From Bog-756 sp963745955 (GTDB lineage: Bacteria > Actinomycetota > Acidimicrobiia > Acidimicrobiales > RAAP-2): DNA of 64,000 nucleotides. Under the pieces are notes generated by a model. The model saw only the letters and a program-made list of their open reading frames with translations. It did not search any database and had not been told where the DNA came from. The stretch is taken from the NCBI GenBank assembly GCA_963745955.1, contig CAVUZI010000007.1:496001-560000 (forward strand), given 5' to 3'. Positions 46,612-56,205 of this stretch are shown here, one piece after another. The position numbers and the translations under genes are program-made. Each line of letters opens with the position of its first letter. Within the stretch, counting starts at the first letter, position 1.

Positions 46612-48644
46612 TCGTCGGTCGGCGCCGACGCAGCCAGCCGGCGGATCTCGTCGACCACCGCGGGGTCGGCCAGTGTGGTGGTGTCGCCGAGCACCCGGCC
46701 TTCGGCCACATCGCGCAGAAGACGACGCATGATCTTCCCGCTGCGGGTCTTCGGGAGCTCATCGGTGAACACCACCGTCTTGGGCCGGGCGATCGCTCCG
46801 ATCTTGGCCGCCACGTGGACGCGCAGCTCCTGGCCCCTCTGTTCGTTGGGCTCTCCGGCGTCGACCCGCAGGGTCACGAAGGCCACGATGGCCTGCCCGG
46901 ACGTGGGGTCGGAGGCACCGACCACCGCCGACTCGGCCACCGCCGGGTGGTCGACCAGGGCCGACTCCACCTCGGTGGTGGAGATGCGGTGGCCCGAGAC
47001 GTTCATGACGTCGTCGACCCGGCCGAGGAGCCAGAGATAGCCGTCCTCATCGACTTTGGCCCCGTCGCCGGCGAAGTACCTCCCGGCAAATCGGCTCCAG
47101 TAGGTGTCGCGGTAGCGTTCGGGGTCGCCGTAGATGCCACGGAGCATCGAGGGCCAGGGCCGGGTCAGGGTCAGGTAGCCACCGCCTCTGCCCACGGCCA
47201 CCCCTTCCTCGTCGACCACCTCGGCGGCGATGCCCGGAAGGGGGAAGGTGGCCGATCCCGGCTTGGTGGCCGTGATACCCGGGAGGGGGGCGATCATGAT
47301 GGCCCCGGTCTCCGTCTGCCACCAGGTGTCCACCACCGGGCACCTCTCGCCACCGATGTGGGTGTGGTACCACATCCAGGCCTCAGGATTGATGGGCTCG
47401 CCCACCGAGCCGAGCACCCTGAGCGAGGTGAGGTCGTGGCGCCCTGGGAATTCGGTGCCCCACTTCATGAAGGTTCGGATGGCGGTGGGAGCGGTGTAGA
47501 GGATGGTGACCCGGTAGCGCTCGATGATCGACCACCAGCGATCGCGGTCGGGGAAGTCGGGCGTCCCCTCGTACATGACCGACGTGGCCCCGTTGGCCAG
47601 CGGCCCGTAGACGATGTAACTGTGGCCGGTCACCCACCCGATGTCCGCTGCGCACCAGTAGACGTCGCGGTCGGGATGCAGGTCGAAGACGGCCTTGTGG
47701 GTGTACGCCACCTGGGTCAGGTAGCCACCCGTGGTGTGCATGATCCCCTTGGGAGCAGCCGTCGTCCCGGAGGTGTAGAGGATGAACAACAGGTCCTCGG
47801 CCGCCATGTGCTCCGGTGGGCATTCATCCGACGGCGGCCCGCCCGCGGCCTGGTCCGCACCGTTCAGCAGTTCATGCCACCAGTGGTCCCGGCCGGCGAT
47901 CATCGGTAGCGGGTCGCCTCCGTCGTCCCCGACCCGGCGGGCCACGACGACGTGGTCCACGCACGGGCACTCCCGTACGGCGGCGTCGACGTTGGCCTTG
48001 AGGGCGACCGGAACACCTCGGCGCCAGCCACCGTCGGCGGTGATGACCACCCGGGCCTGCGCGTCGAGGATCCTGTCGCGGAGCGCGTCCGACGAGAAGC
48101 CCCCGAAGACGACCGAGTGGACGGCTCCGATACGGGTGCAGGCCAGCATGGCCACGGTCAGCTCGGGGATCATCGGCATGTAGATGGCCACCCGGTCACC
48201 GCGCCCGACGCCGAGGCCGCGCAAGGTGTTGGCGAATCTCGACACGTCGCCCAGCAGCTGACCGTAGGTGATGGTGAGGGTGTCGCCCGGCTCACCCTCC
48301 CAGTGGAAGGCCACCTTGTCACCCCGACCCGCGGCCACATGCCGGTCGAGGCAGTTGTAGGAGACGTTGAGCGTCCCGCCATCGAACCACCGGGCGAACG
48401 GCAGGTCCCAGTCGAGCACGGTGTCCCACGGCCGGAACCAGTCGAGAGCCCCTGCCTGTTCCGCCCAGAAGCCCTGCCAGTCGGCTTCGGCCCGCTCATA
48501 GATGCCGGGATCGGACACCACCGCCTGGCTCCGGAACGAGTCGGTTGGGGGAAACACCCGATCCTCGGTGAAATAGTCCTCGATCGTGGCCTCCACCGGG
48601 GACGTTGCCCCTTCAGACAGGTGCCGTACCGGGTCGTCAGGCAT
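46608..48644 (-). CDS. acsA: Acetyl-CoA synthetase
   Basis: The start ATG 48644 (MPDDPVRHLSEG) is preceded by AAGGAG nine bases upstream, which favours it over GTG 48686. The protein has 678 residues. AMP-binding motif LLFILYTSGTTAAPKGIMHTTGGYL, the acetate-pocket segment DTWWQTETGAIMIAPLPG and the C-terminal PKTRSGKIMRRLLR are typical. Lys637 in that last motif is the one acetylated in regulated family members. It makes acetyl-CoA from acetate, ATP and CoA. The gene is divergent from the large MprF-like fusion. Confidence 0.95.
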   Translation of the reverse strand: MPDDPVRHLSEGATSPVEATIEDYFTEDRVFPPTDSFRSQAVVSDPGIYERAEADWQGFWAEQAGALDWFRPWDTVLDWDLPFARWFDGGTLNVSYNCLDRHVAAGRGDKVAFHWEGEPGDTLTITYGQLLGDVSRFANTLRGLGVGRGDRVAIYMPMIPELTVAMLACTRIGAVHSVVFGGFSSDALRDRILDAQARVVITADGGWRRGVPVALKANVDAAVRECPCVDHVVVARRVGDDGGDPLPMIAGRDHWWHELLNGADQAAGGPPSDECPPEHMAAEDLLFILYTSGTTAAPKGIMHTTGGYLTQVAYTHKAVFDLHPDRDVYWCAADIGWVTGHSYIVYGPLANGATSVMYEGTPDFPDRDRWWSIIERYRVTILYTAPTAIRTFMKWGTEFPGRHDLTSLRVLGSVGEPINPEAWMWYHTHIGGERCPVVDTWWQTETGAIMIAPLPGITATKPGSATFPLPGIAAEVVDEEGVAVGRGGGYLTLTRPWPSMLRGIYGDPERYRDTYWSRFAGRYFAGDGAKVDEDGYLWLLGRVDDVMNVSGHRISTTEVESALVDHPAVAESAVVGASDPTSGQAIVAFVTLRVDAGEPNEQRGQELRVHVAAKIGAIARPKTVVFTDELPKTRSGKIMRRLLRDVAEGRVLGDTTTLADPAVVDEIRRLAASAPTDE

Positions 48645-48735
48645 CGCTCCCCACTCCTTCAGTGCTGACGGCAGAGACTGCTCCACCTCGACGCGCCTCA
48701 GCCTAACGCCGGCTGGCCTCTACGATGGAAGGGCC

Positions 48736-51700
48736 GTGACTGCGAACGCACAGCCGTTGGAGGTGGTAGGCCTCAACGGTCGAGAACCGGGCGCCCAGGC
48801 TGGCACCTTCTCGCCCGAACCAGGCGTCACCCGGGTCGAGGTTCCCCTGGGTCGGAGGGTCATGGTGGTCAGCGACCTGCTCCTGACCCCGGAGGCCACC
48901 CCCACGACCTCGGCCGTCACCACCGAGGTGGCGCGGGCCCTGGACACCTGGGACGGTCCCGGGATCCTGATCATCGCCGGCAATCTCTTCGATCTGTCCG
49001 GTTCGACATCCGCGCTGGCCCAGGCCCAGCGGTCCCTCGAGGCCCACCCGGCGCTCAACCAGGCGTTGACCCGCTTCCTCGCCATCGATGAACGGCGGGT
49101 CATCCGCCAGACCGGCACCCACGAACCCGGGTATGACACCGACCCGGACACGCTCAGTGCCATCGCGGCCAAGGGCGTCGAGCCGGCAGGTCCGGTCGAC
49201 CTCTATCTGCACACCGCCACCGGTGTCCGGGTGGTGCGGGTGGAACCGGGCGAGCATGCCTACGCGGCCGGCTGCAGCGGGCCGGAGACCGAGTTCGACC
49301 CGGCGGCCGACGCCAAGCCGGGCGTCATCGGCCCCTCGTCCGCGGGCAGGGGATGGCGATCGCTGGTCGCCCAGTCCAACCGTGATGCGACCTGGCTGAT
49401 CGGGCTCAACCGACTGAGCGACCCCTCGGCCCTGTCGCGGTTCGTGGTCTCCCGGACCCTGTACCGCCGCCTCGGCCGCTATGCCTGGTGGTTGCTGGTT
49501 CCCTTCGTCGTCGCCGGTCTCCTGCGGGTGGCGGTGACGCCATGGGTGATGGACCATCTCGGATCGGGGCTGCCGGCCCGCGCCATCCGTCACGCCCACC
49601 AGGCGGACCTCGGCGACCAGATCGTCATCGCCCTGTTGGTGGCGCTGGTGGTCCTCGGCGTCCTGGCCCTCGTACTGGGACTGCTGAGCCGGCGTATGTG
49701 GTCGATCCTCGGAGGCGGAGCCCTGGAGGAGGTCCAGGCCCAGGCCGCGGCCAACGACGCGGCGCGCGACGCGGGCCGCAGGCTCGTCGGGCGCGGCTAC
49801 GCCGGGCTCATCACGGCTGCCACCTTCCAGTCGGAGCTCACCCACCTCGGCGTGGGCTTCTACGCCAACGTCGGGGCCACCGCCGAGGTGGTGGACGAGC
49901 ACCGGGGGGCGCTCGGGCTGCCCCCCATCTTCCTGCACAACCAGCGGGTCAGCTGGGTCGAGCTCGAGACCGGCGCCGAGCTGCACGTCCGCATGTTGCT
50001 GGCCAGCAACGAGCTCCGGTCCCCGAGCGCCCTCGAGCGGTTGCTGACCCGGGGCCGCGAGGTCCGGAGTCTCCATCCGTCACTGGTGGCGTCCTACCCG
50101 ATGGGCGATTCGTGGCCTCCTGCACCCGACCTCCACCAGGCCCACCGTCGGACCCGGCGGGTGCGACGGTGGGCGTCGGCCGGCATCCTCCTGGCCGGCA
50201 TCATCGACCTCCTCGATGCCGTCACCCCACCGTTGCGAGGTCGGCTGCACCTGGTTCTCGAGTTCCTTCCGATCCGGGCCAGCGAGGCGGCAGGCGCACT
50301 CATCGCCATCGCCGGCCTGGCGCTGCTGGCATTGGGCCGCGGAATCCTGCGCGGCCAGCGACGGGCCTGGCGGGTGGCCGTGGTCCTTCTGTCGGGCACC
50401 ATCGTCTTGCACCTGGTGGCGGGCGCCGACTTCGAGGAATCACTGATGGCGATCGCCGTGCTCGTGCTCCTCTTGACCAACCGGAGAGATTTCCAGGCCG
50501 CCTCGGACCAGTCCTCCCTGCGGTCGGCACTGATCGCCCTCGGCGTGGCGGTGATCGGCATCACGTTGCTGACCACCGCGTCCATCGAGCTCTTCATCCA
50601 CATCGGCCGCCATCATCAGTCCCACATTCCATGGTGGACGGCGTGGTGGGCGGTGACCGAACGGCTGGTCGGGATCCAGACGGTGCCGCTCCCCCATCGG
50701 GCCGACCGCTTCCTGGCCCCGTCGTTGCTGGCCATCGGGATCACCCTCGTCGCCATCACCCTGTTCCTGTTGTCCCGGCCGGTGGTCGATCGCCGGTTGA
50801 CCTCGGGACGTGCCGCTGAGTTCCGGGCCCGCGACATCGTGCGGCGGCACGGCATCTCGACGCTCGACTACTTCGCCCTCCGGTCGGACAAGAAGTGGTT
50901 CTTCCATCGCGACAGCCTCGTCGCCTACGCCGTCTACGGCGGGGTGTGCCTCATATCGCCCGATCCCATCGGTCCCCGTAACGAGCGCGAACAGGTGTGG
51001 GGCGCGTTCCGCAGGTTCGCGGACAGCCACGGCTGGGTGACCTCGGTGATGGGTGCGGGCGAGGACTGGCTCTCCATCTACCGCGACTCGGGCATGCACA
51101 ACATCTACCTCGGTGACGAGGCGCTGGTGATGGTGCAGTCGTTCACCCTTTCCGGGGGCGGGATGAAAGGGCTTCGCCAGGCCCACAACCGGATCGCCAA
51201 GCACGGGTACACGGCCACCTTCCACGATCCGGCCCATCTCGACCCGGAGTTGTCCAAGGAGCTGACGGCGCTGATGAGCATGAGCCGGCAGGGTGAGCAC
51301 GAGCGTGGGTTCTCGATGATGCTGGGGCGGGTATTCGACCCGCGGGACACCGGCCTCCTCCTCACCGTGGTCCGTGGGCCGGATCGGGCTCCGGCGGCCA
51401 TGTGCCAGTTCGTGCCGGCCCCCGGCATCAACGGCTACTCCCTCGATCTGATGCGCCGCGATCCGGGCGAACATCCCAACGGCCTGCTGGACTTTGCCTT
51501 GTGCTCGACCATCGAGCACCTCAGGGCGGGCGGCTACAAGGGTCTGAGCCTCAACTTCGCCACCATGCGTTCGACGCTGTCGGGGGAGAAGGGGGACGGC
51601 ACCGTGCAGCGAGCCGAGCGCTGGTTCCTGAAGCGCCTGTCGAACTTCGCGCAGATCGAGTCCCTGTGGCGGTTCAATGCCAAGTACGAACCGGAATGGC

Positions 51701-52038
51701 TGCCCCGTTACGTCGTGTTCGACACCGCCGAGCATCTGGTTCCCGTGGTGATGGCCATCCTGCGGGCCGAATCGGTGTGGGAGATTCCTGTGCTCGGGAA
51801 GCTGCTGGCGGCGGGAGCAGAGAAGCGCATGCTCACCGCTCAGAGGGAGACCGAGGAGTTCATCGCCGCTTCGTTCGGCTCATGGGACGCGGACAACGAC
51901 CGTCCGGAGGGGGACACCGTCCCGGCCCCGGGCCAGCCTGCAAACGGCCAGCCTGCAAACGGCCACCCTGCAAACGGCCAGCCCGACCCCGGGGTCAGCA
52001 CGCCGGTCGTTTCCGGCACCCCGGGTCCGACGCCGTAG
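48736..52038 (+). CDS. Metallophosphoesterase-like / MprF-like (DUF2156) fusion membrane protein
   Basis: The 1100-residue protein starts at GTG 48736 after GGAAGGG. Residues 30-220 look like a calcineurin-type phosphoesterase whose motifs are worn: VMVVSDLLL for the usual D-x-H, IIAGNLFDL for GD-x-x-D, TGTHEPG for GNHD. Several membrane helices follow (about 245-320 and 475-690). The C-terminal 350 residues are a phosphatidylglycerol lysyltransferase-type domain (RRHGISTLDYFALRSDKKWFF, VTSVMGAGEDWLSIYRDSGMHNIYLGDEAL, GMKGLRQAHNRIAKHGY, YSLDLMRRDP). MprF-type enzymes move an amino acid from tRNA to a lipid. The tail has four NGQPA-type repeats. The lipid and amino acid are unknown. Confidence 0.85.
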   Translation: MTANAQPLEVVGLNGREPGAQAGTFSPEPGVTRVEVPLGRRVMVVSDLLLTPEATPTTSAVTTEVARALDTWDGPGILIIAGNLFDLSGSTSALAQAQRSLEAHPALNQALTRFLAIDERRVIRQTGTHEPGYDTDPDTLSAIAAKGVEPAGPVDLYLHTATGVRVVRVEPGEHAYAAGCSGPETEFDPAADAKPGVIGPSSAGRGWRSLVAQSNRDATWLIGLNRLSDPSALSRFVVSRTLYRRLGRYAWWLLVPFVVAGLLRVAVTPWVMDHLGSGLPARAIRHAHQADLGDQIVIALLVALVVLGVLALVLGLLSRRMWSILGGGALEEVQAQAAANDAARDAGRRLVGRGYAGLITAATFQSELTHLGVGFYANVGATAEVVDEHRGALGLPPIFLHNQRVSWVELETGAELHVRMLLASNELRSPSALERLLTRGREVRSLHPSLVASYPMGDSWPPAPDLHQAHRRTRRVRRWASAGILLAGIIDLLDAVTPPLRGRLHLVLEFLPIRASEAAGALIAIAGLALLALGRGILRGQRRAWRVAVVLLSGTIVLHLVAGADFEESLMAIAVLVLLLTNRRDFQAASDQSSLRSALIALGVAVIGITLLTTASIELFIHIGRHHQSHIPWWTAWWAVTERLVGIQTVPLPHRADRFLAPSLLAIGITLVAITLFLLSRPVVDRRLTSGRAAEFRARDIVRRHGISTLDYFALRSDKKWFFHRDSLVAYAVYGGVCLISPDPIGPRNEREQVWGAFRRFADSHGWVTSVMGAGEDWLSIYRDSGMHNIYLGDEALVMVQSFTLSGGGMKGLRQAHNRIAKHGYTATFHDPAHLDPELSKELTALMSMSRQGEHERGFSMMLGRVFDPRDTGLLLTVVRGPDRAPAAMCQFVPAPGINGYSLDLMRRDPGEHPNGLLDFALCSTIEHLRAGGYKGLSLNFATMRSTLSGEKGDGTVQRAERWFLKRLSNFAQIESLWRFNAKYEPEWLPRYVVFDTAEHLVPVVMAILRAESVWEIPVLGKLLAAGAEKRMLTAQRETEEFIAASFGSWDADNDRPEGDTVPAPGQPANGQPANGHPANGQPDPGVSTPVVSGTPGPTP

Positions 52039-52119
52039 CTGCGGGCCGCCACCGATGACCACGGGCGAAAAGGGTCAGGCTTGGCGGTCGCTCCGGCCTC
52101 TGGCGCTCCGGCCCTCCGG

Positions 52120-52887
52120 TTACAGCCCCGGGCTGCTCTGCATGATTCCGCCGTCGGCAAAGATTGTGGTGGCGGTCAGATAGCTGGCGCCGTCGCCGGC
52201 AAGGAACACCACCACGCTGGCGATCTCCTCCGGCTTGGCCACCCGGCCGATCGGAATGGCGTCGTCGAGCTTCTTGAGCGCGGCAGGATCGTTGACGGTG
52301 GCGGTGTTGATGGGGGTATCGACGGCGCCCGGGCCGACGCCGACGACGAGCACATTGTGAGGAGCCAACTCCACGCCTGCCGTCCGGGTCAGCATGCGCA
52401 TGCCCCCTTTCGAAAGGCAGTACGCGGTGTTGCCCGGCATCGGCCAGTCCTCATGGACCGAGGTCATGTTGATGATCCGTCCACCACCCCCCTGAGAGAT
52501 CATCTGCTTGGCCGCCAGCTGGGTCCCGAAGAACGCGCTCTTCAAATTGATGGCCAGGACTCGTTCATACTGGTCCTCGGTGGTATCGAGGACTGAGGTC
52601 CGGGTTTCGATACCCGCGTTGTTGACCATGATGTCCAGCCGCCCGAAATTGCTGACCGCGGCCCCGATCAGTTTCTCGAGTTCGGGGATCTTGCTGACGT
52701 CGGCATTCACGGCGACGACCTGGTCCCCGAGGGCGCGGACTTCTTCCTCGAGCGCTTCGGCCGCGTCAGGATCGGACACATAGTCGATGACGATCGAGGC
52801 CCCTTCAGCGGCCAACCCCAGCACGACGGCCTTTCCGATACCGCTATTTCCACCTGTGACGATGGCCACCTTGCCCTTCAACGTCAC
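52120..52887 (-). CDS. SDR family oxidoreductase (glucose 1-dehydrogenase-like)
   Basis: This 255-residue classical short-chain dehydrogenase has cofactor motif TGGNSGIG, NNAG in IMVNNAGIETRTS, catalytic Ser in NMTSVHEDWPMPG, and YCLSKG holding Tyr and Lys. The C-terminal GPGAVDTPIN and FADGGIMQSSPGL are typical of the glucose 1-dehydrogenase-like branch. It oxidises an alcohol or sugar with NAD(P)+. No operon partner is visible; the next gene upstream lies on the same strand more than 100 bp away. Confidence 0.92.
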   Translation of the reverse strand: MTLKGKVAIVTGGNSGIGKAVVLGLAAEGASIVIDYVSDPDAAEALEEEVRALGDQVVAVNADVSKIPELEKLIGAAVSNFGRLDIMVNNAGIETRTSVLDTTEDQYERVLAINLKSAFFGTQLAAKQMISQGGGGRIINMTSVHEDWPMPGNTAYCLSKGGMRMLTRTAGVELAPHNVLVVGVGPGAVDTPINTATVNDPAALKKLDDAIPIGRVAKPEEIASVVVFLAGDGASYLTATTIFADGGIMQSSPGL

Positions 52888-52999
52888 GCGAGCTCCATTC
52901 GTCCATCAGATTCCTGGTCTGTCCAGGGTCTTGGCCGCATCCTACGCGGACCTGTCCGCGGTCCGCAGGCCGGGCATGTCGATCACCCGCACGGCTCCA

Positions 53000-53897
53000 C
53001 TAGCCAGAGCCGGGCGGCGGAAGGCCGATCGGATTCGGGAAGGGGACCTCACCCGAGTCGAGAACGGCACCGGCCACCGATCGGAGTCCGGCTTCGAGAG
53101 CTGCGAGCTCCTCCCGGGTGAGCGTGGTGAGCGGGGCGCCTGCGAGCTCGTCTGTCAGCCACTCGACCGACTGCCGCAGGTCGGTTCCGGCCGGCGAGAT
53201 GCGATCTCCTTCCATCAGGCCACGGGCATCGAGCCGATGTCGTGCGTCCTCCCACTCGTCGCCCGACCATCCGCGGCTCTCGCGGAACATCGTGGCCGGG
53301 ACATCCTCTGAAGCGGCAAAGAGGACCAGCGCCTCGCACCCGTCGAGCCCGGCAGCGGTCAGCGCGACCACATGGCCGTCACCCCGGTGTTCGCGGAGGG
53401 ACGTACACACCTGCCACAGCGCTTCGACGGGATCATCGGGTGTCTTCGAGTTCACGATTGGCGCTGAACAGCGCCCGGCCCGATCCATCGGCGCTCTCCA
53501 CCACCCGCCGACACAATGGGACGAGCTCGATGGCACGCTCCTCGACGGACGGAAGGATGCGTCGGAGCACTGTCGCCGCCGCGGTCCGTCGCGCTCGGAG
53601 GATCGCCGGACGCCCGGCGTGCTCCCAGGCCTCGGGGATCGAACGGCGGACCATGGACTCGTGGAAATTGAAGAAGATGGCACTGACCACCGACGCACCG
53701 ACCTGGCCCAGCGGCGCGGCACGACCGGCGAAGTAACCCATCCAGAATCGACGTAAACCGATGGCCCGAAAGCTGTCGCGGCATTCGGGCGCGAAGTAGG
53801 TCACCGCATGGACGGGTTCGAAACCCCGCCACAGGGCTCGGGGCGCCGGATCGTCTCGGGGCGCCGGATCATGAGGTGGATCCCCCGAAGCGGGCAT
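53000..53897 (-). CDS. SCO6745-like HTH-fold protein, frameshifted
   Basis: The start ATG 53897 overlaps the stop of the upstream membrane-protein gene (TGATG). The first 150 residues (RALWRGFEPVHAVTYFAPECRDSFRAIGL, FWMGYFAGRAAPLGQVGASVVSAIFFNFH) are typical of the actinobacterial SCO6745 family. The frame breaks near 53440; the next frame gives LWQVCTSLREHRGDGHVVALTAAGLDGCEALVL, RGWSGDEWEDARHRLDARGLM and an end at 53000. The family has a MarR-like winged-helix part but no proven DNA binding; its function is unknown. Confidence 0.78.
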
Positions 53898-55249
53898 CAG
53901 TCGTCGTCAGAGCGGCCGGGACCGAGCGCGGCCACCGGCCCCTCACCACCGGATCCGGGACCCACAGCAGGAGCGCCATCCGCGGGACCTTGATCCGGGA
54001 AGTCGGGTCCCGACTTCGAGCTACGGCCGGCGAGCAGCCCGACCAGGGCGACCAGGGCCAGGGCCACCAGCACGATCACGATGGCGATCAACGCCGTGGG
54101 CTGGTTCCACACCACGAGGAGGAGCAGCCCGAGGCCGATCACACCCCACTGCAGCCCCTTGCGGTGAGCGGCGACAAACTCGTGGACGGGACCGTCGGTC
54201 ATCCACGACGGCTTGCCCCGGTTTCCCAACCATGCCCGCATGTGGGAGTTGCCGGCGATGGCGGCGACGACGGCGATCACCGCGGCCACGACGAATATGG
54301 TGCGGACGGTGTCGAGCAGGGACGCGCTGATCGTATCGATGACCGCCTCGGTCGCCGGCCTGGACTGGGACGGGCTCAGCGAAGAGAGGTAATGATCACG
54401 CCCTACCGACGCGACCACAAGGACGACAGCCATGGAGACCGCCAGCCCCGCGGCAGCCCGCACCAGGCCTCGCCGCCGGTTGCGGGTCAGAATGATCCCG
54501 CCGGCGAACAGCAGCAACGTGACGATGGGGAGAAGGATGTAGAGCCGATTGAGCAAGCGGGTGAGCCCCTGGAGCCGGACGAGCTGGGTGGACTGGAACA
54601 GGGTGAGGGTGGGCGCGTCGGCAGTGGACACCTTTTCGAACAGCGTGATTCGCTTCTTCCTGAGCGCCTGTTTCGCAGCCTCCTCGATGTGGGCCAGGTT
54701 CACCGTGACCTTGCCATTGCTCGATTGAAGCGCACCCTCACCCGATCCGGTCAACAGCGCGACCACCTGTTTGTGCGCTCGCCGATTGGCTTCGACCCAG
54801 AGCTCTTGGAATTTGGAGGACTCGACGAGCTTCAGGGTGATGCCGTTCGTCGAAGTCTGGACGGCTCTCGCAATCGGGGCGGCCAGGAATCCGGCCCGCG
54901 CGGGGAGCGCGCGCTTGACCCTGTACTCCACATTGATCTTGGTGACGAGCTGATCGGTCACCCTCTTCGCCACCGCTGTCTGGATCGCCGGATCGGAGGC
55001 CAGCGGAGTAACCGTGCTCACATAGGTGTCGGTGTTCAGCACTTCGTTGCGTACGAACACCATGAACACCGACAGCACAGCCAAGACGCAGGCCACAACG
55101 ATCAGCACCCATGAAGCAATGCTCTTCCAACGACGTCTCCACCGTTCCGAACGGCGAAGACCCTTGTCCCGGCGGAGCCTCTCGTTCTCCTCGCGCAGCG
55201 CCTCGACGGTGTCTCTGAGTGCGTAGGCGTCGGGATCGTCGGGAACCAC
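53897..55249 (-). CDS. Multi-pass membrane protein with coiled-coil start, function unknown
   Basis: The start is taken as GTG 55249 (VVPDDPDAYALRDTVEALREENERLRRDKGLRRSERW). A coiled coil at residues 10-30 precedes helix 1 (IASWVLIVVACVLAVLSVFMVFVRN). An outside domain of about 170 residues follows (NTDTYVSTVTPLASDPAIQTAVAKRVTDQL), then four more helices and a Pro/Gly-rich end. The start of the outside domain resembles other actinobacterial membrane proteins of unknown function. It is co-translated with the SCO6745-like gene. No enzyme motif is visible. Confidence 0.75.
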   Translation of the reverse strand: MVPDDPDAYALRDTVEALREENERLRRDKGLRRSERWRRRWKSIASWVLIVVACVLAVLSVFMVFVRNEVLNTDTYVSTVTPLASDPAIQTAVAKRVTDQLVTKINVEYRVKRALPARAGFLAAPIARAVQTSTNGITLKLVESSKFQELWVEANRRAHKQVVALLTGSGEGALQSSNGKVTVNLAHIEEAAKQALRKKRITLFEKVSTADAPTLTLFQSTQLVRLQGLTRLLNRLYILLPIVTLLLFAGGIILTRNRRRGLVRAAAGLAVSMAVVLVVASVGRDHYLSSLSPSQSRPATEAVIDTISASLLDTVRTIFVVAAVIAVVAAIAGNSHMRAWLGNRGKPSWMTDGPVHEFVAAHRKGLQWGVIGLGLLLLVVWNQPTALIAIVIVLVALALVALVGLLAGRSSKSGPDFPDQGPADGAPAVGPGSGGEGPVAALGPGRSDDD

Positions 55250-55500
55250 GCCGACACTGTATCGGCGTGTCCGCTTTGTCGGACGCCACCCCGCGGAAAG
55301 ACGGATCTCATCCTCGTGACCGCCAATGAGGCCGAACGGCCGACACGACCCGGCCGCGGCGAGGGGGCCGTGCAGAACCACTCCGGGAGCGAGATCTGCG
55401 CAGAAACGGAGACGACCGCCCCACGTGCGATGGGCACCGTGGAGCGGTCGTCAACCGCGGCTACTGCACTCCCCGGCCGGCCCAAGCCGGCCGCCTGCGG
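55250..55500. other. Intergenic region with a hairpin at its left end
   Basis: This 251-bp stretch lies between two genes on the minus strand. GGCCGG-N6-CCGGCC-type symmetry at about 55476-55497, just after the end of the gene at 55501, could be its terminator. The promoter of the 53897-55249 gene should lie in the left part; no clear box was found. Confidence 0.4.
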
Positions 55501-55899
55501 TCAGCCGAGCAGTTTGGCCTTCTGCGCTTCGAATTCGGCGTCGGTGATCACGCCTTTCGCCTTGAGGTCGCCCAGCTTTGCCAACTCATCGGCGCTGCTA
55601 CCGCCCGAACTGCCGGCTGCCTGCTTGACGTAGGCGTCGAATGCCTTCTGCTGTGCGACAGCCTGGGCCTCGGCCCGTTCGTGCATGCTTCCGCCGCGGG
55701 CGATGAGATAGACGAGCACTCCGATGTACGGAATGATGATGACGAAGATCACCCAGAGCGCCTTCGCCAATCCACCCATGTCGTGGCTGCGGAAGATGTC
55801 GCTGAAGATGATGATCAGGAGCCAGATCCACAGGAAGAACAGGAAGAACTCCAGTATCGTCCAGAAGATGCCCAGTAATGGATAAGTGTACGCAAGCAT
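55501..55899 (-). CDS. Small membrane protein with PLDc_N-like helices and a C-terminal SHOCT domain
   Basis: The start ATG 55899 has AAGGAG nine bases upstream. The protein has 132 residues. Two helices (GIFWTILEFFLFFLWIWLLIIIFSDIF and GLAKALWVIFVIIIPYIGVLVYLIARG) match the phospholipase-D nuclease N-terminal membrane family. The last 30 residues (ADELAKLGDLKAKGVITDAEFEAQKAKLLG) are a SHOCT domain, a short helical oligomerisation motif. Such proteins are common in actinobacteria and of unknown role, possibly membrane-stress related. Confidence 0.88.
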   Translation of the reverse strand: MLAYTYPLLGIFWTILEFFLFFLWIWLLIIIFSDIFRSHDMGGLAKALWVIFVIIIPYIGVLVYLIARGGSMHERAEAQAVAQQKAFDAYVKQAAGSSGGSSADELAKLGDLKAKGVITDAEFEAQKAKLLG

Positions 55900-56205
55900 G
55901 TGCCGCTCCTTCGTTGGGGACGGTGTGAACCATACCTGGCCGCACTGACCAGCACGCGTCTTCCGCGTTCTTGTTGCCGGCTCGGCGCTTCGGGCCTGCG
56001 GCGCGGTGGCCCGTCGGGCGCACCGGAACCCCCCTCGGAGTGCGGAAACCACCTAGTGTCATCTGACGGAGGTCGGACGACGGGAGGAGACCGGTGAACT
56101 TCGTTGGCGACATCAAGTCCGTCGTCGTCACCGTGACGCCGGTGCTGTTGGTGTGCACGTGGTGACGACGGTGGCGCCCGTGGGCACGACGTCGGAGGCA
56201 CCGGC
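55900..56205. other. Divergent intergenic region before the ClC gene
   Basis: The 306-bp gap lies between the SHOCT protein start (minus) and the ClC start (plus). It holds GGGAGGAG, a strong Shine-Dalgarno site, just before a short frame at 56094. No other feature is clear. Confidence 0.45.
56094..56165 (+). CDS. Possible short upstream frame before clc
   Basis: A GTG at 56094 with GGGAGGAG four bases before it opens a 23-residue frame (VNFVGDIKSVVVTVTPVLLVCTW). If one base were wrong near 56150, the frame would continue as VVTTVAPVGTTSEAPA and stop at 56209, overlapping the ClC start as GTGA. That fits the frame breaks seen elsewhere. It may be a real small gene or leader peptide; evidence is limited to the strong ribosome-binding site and the coupling. 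Confidence 0.3.
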   Translation: MNFVGDIKSVVVTVTPVLLVCTW

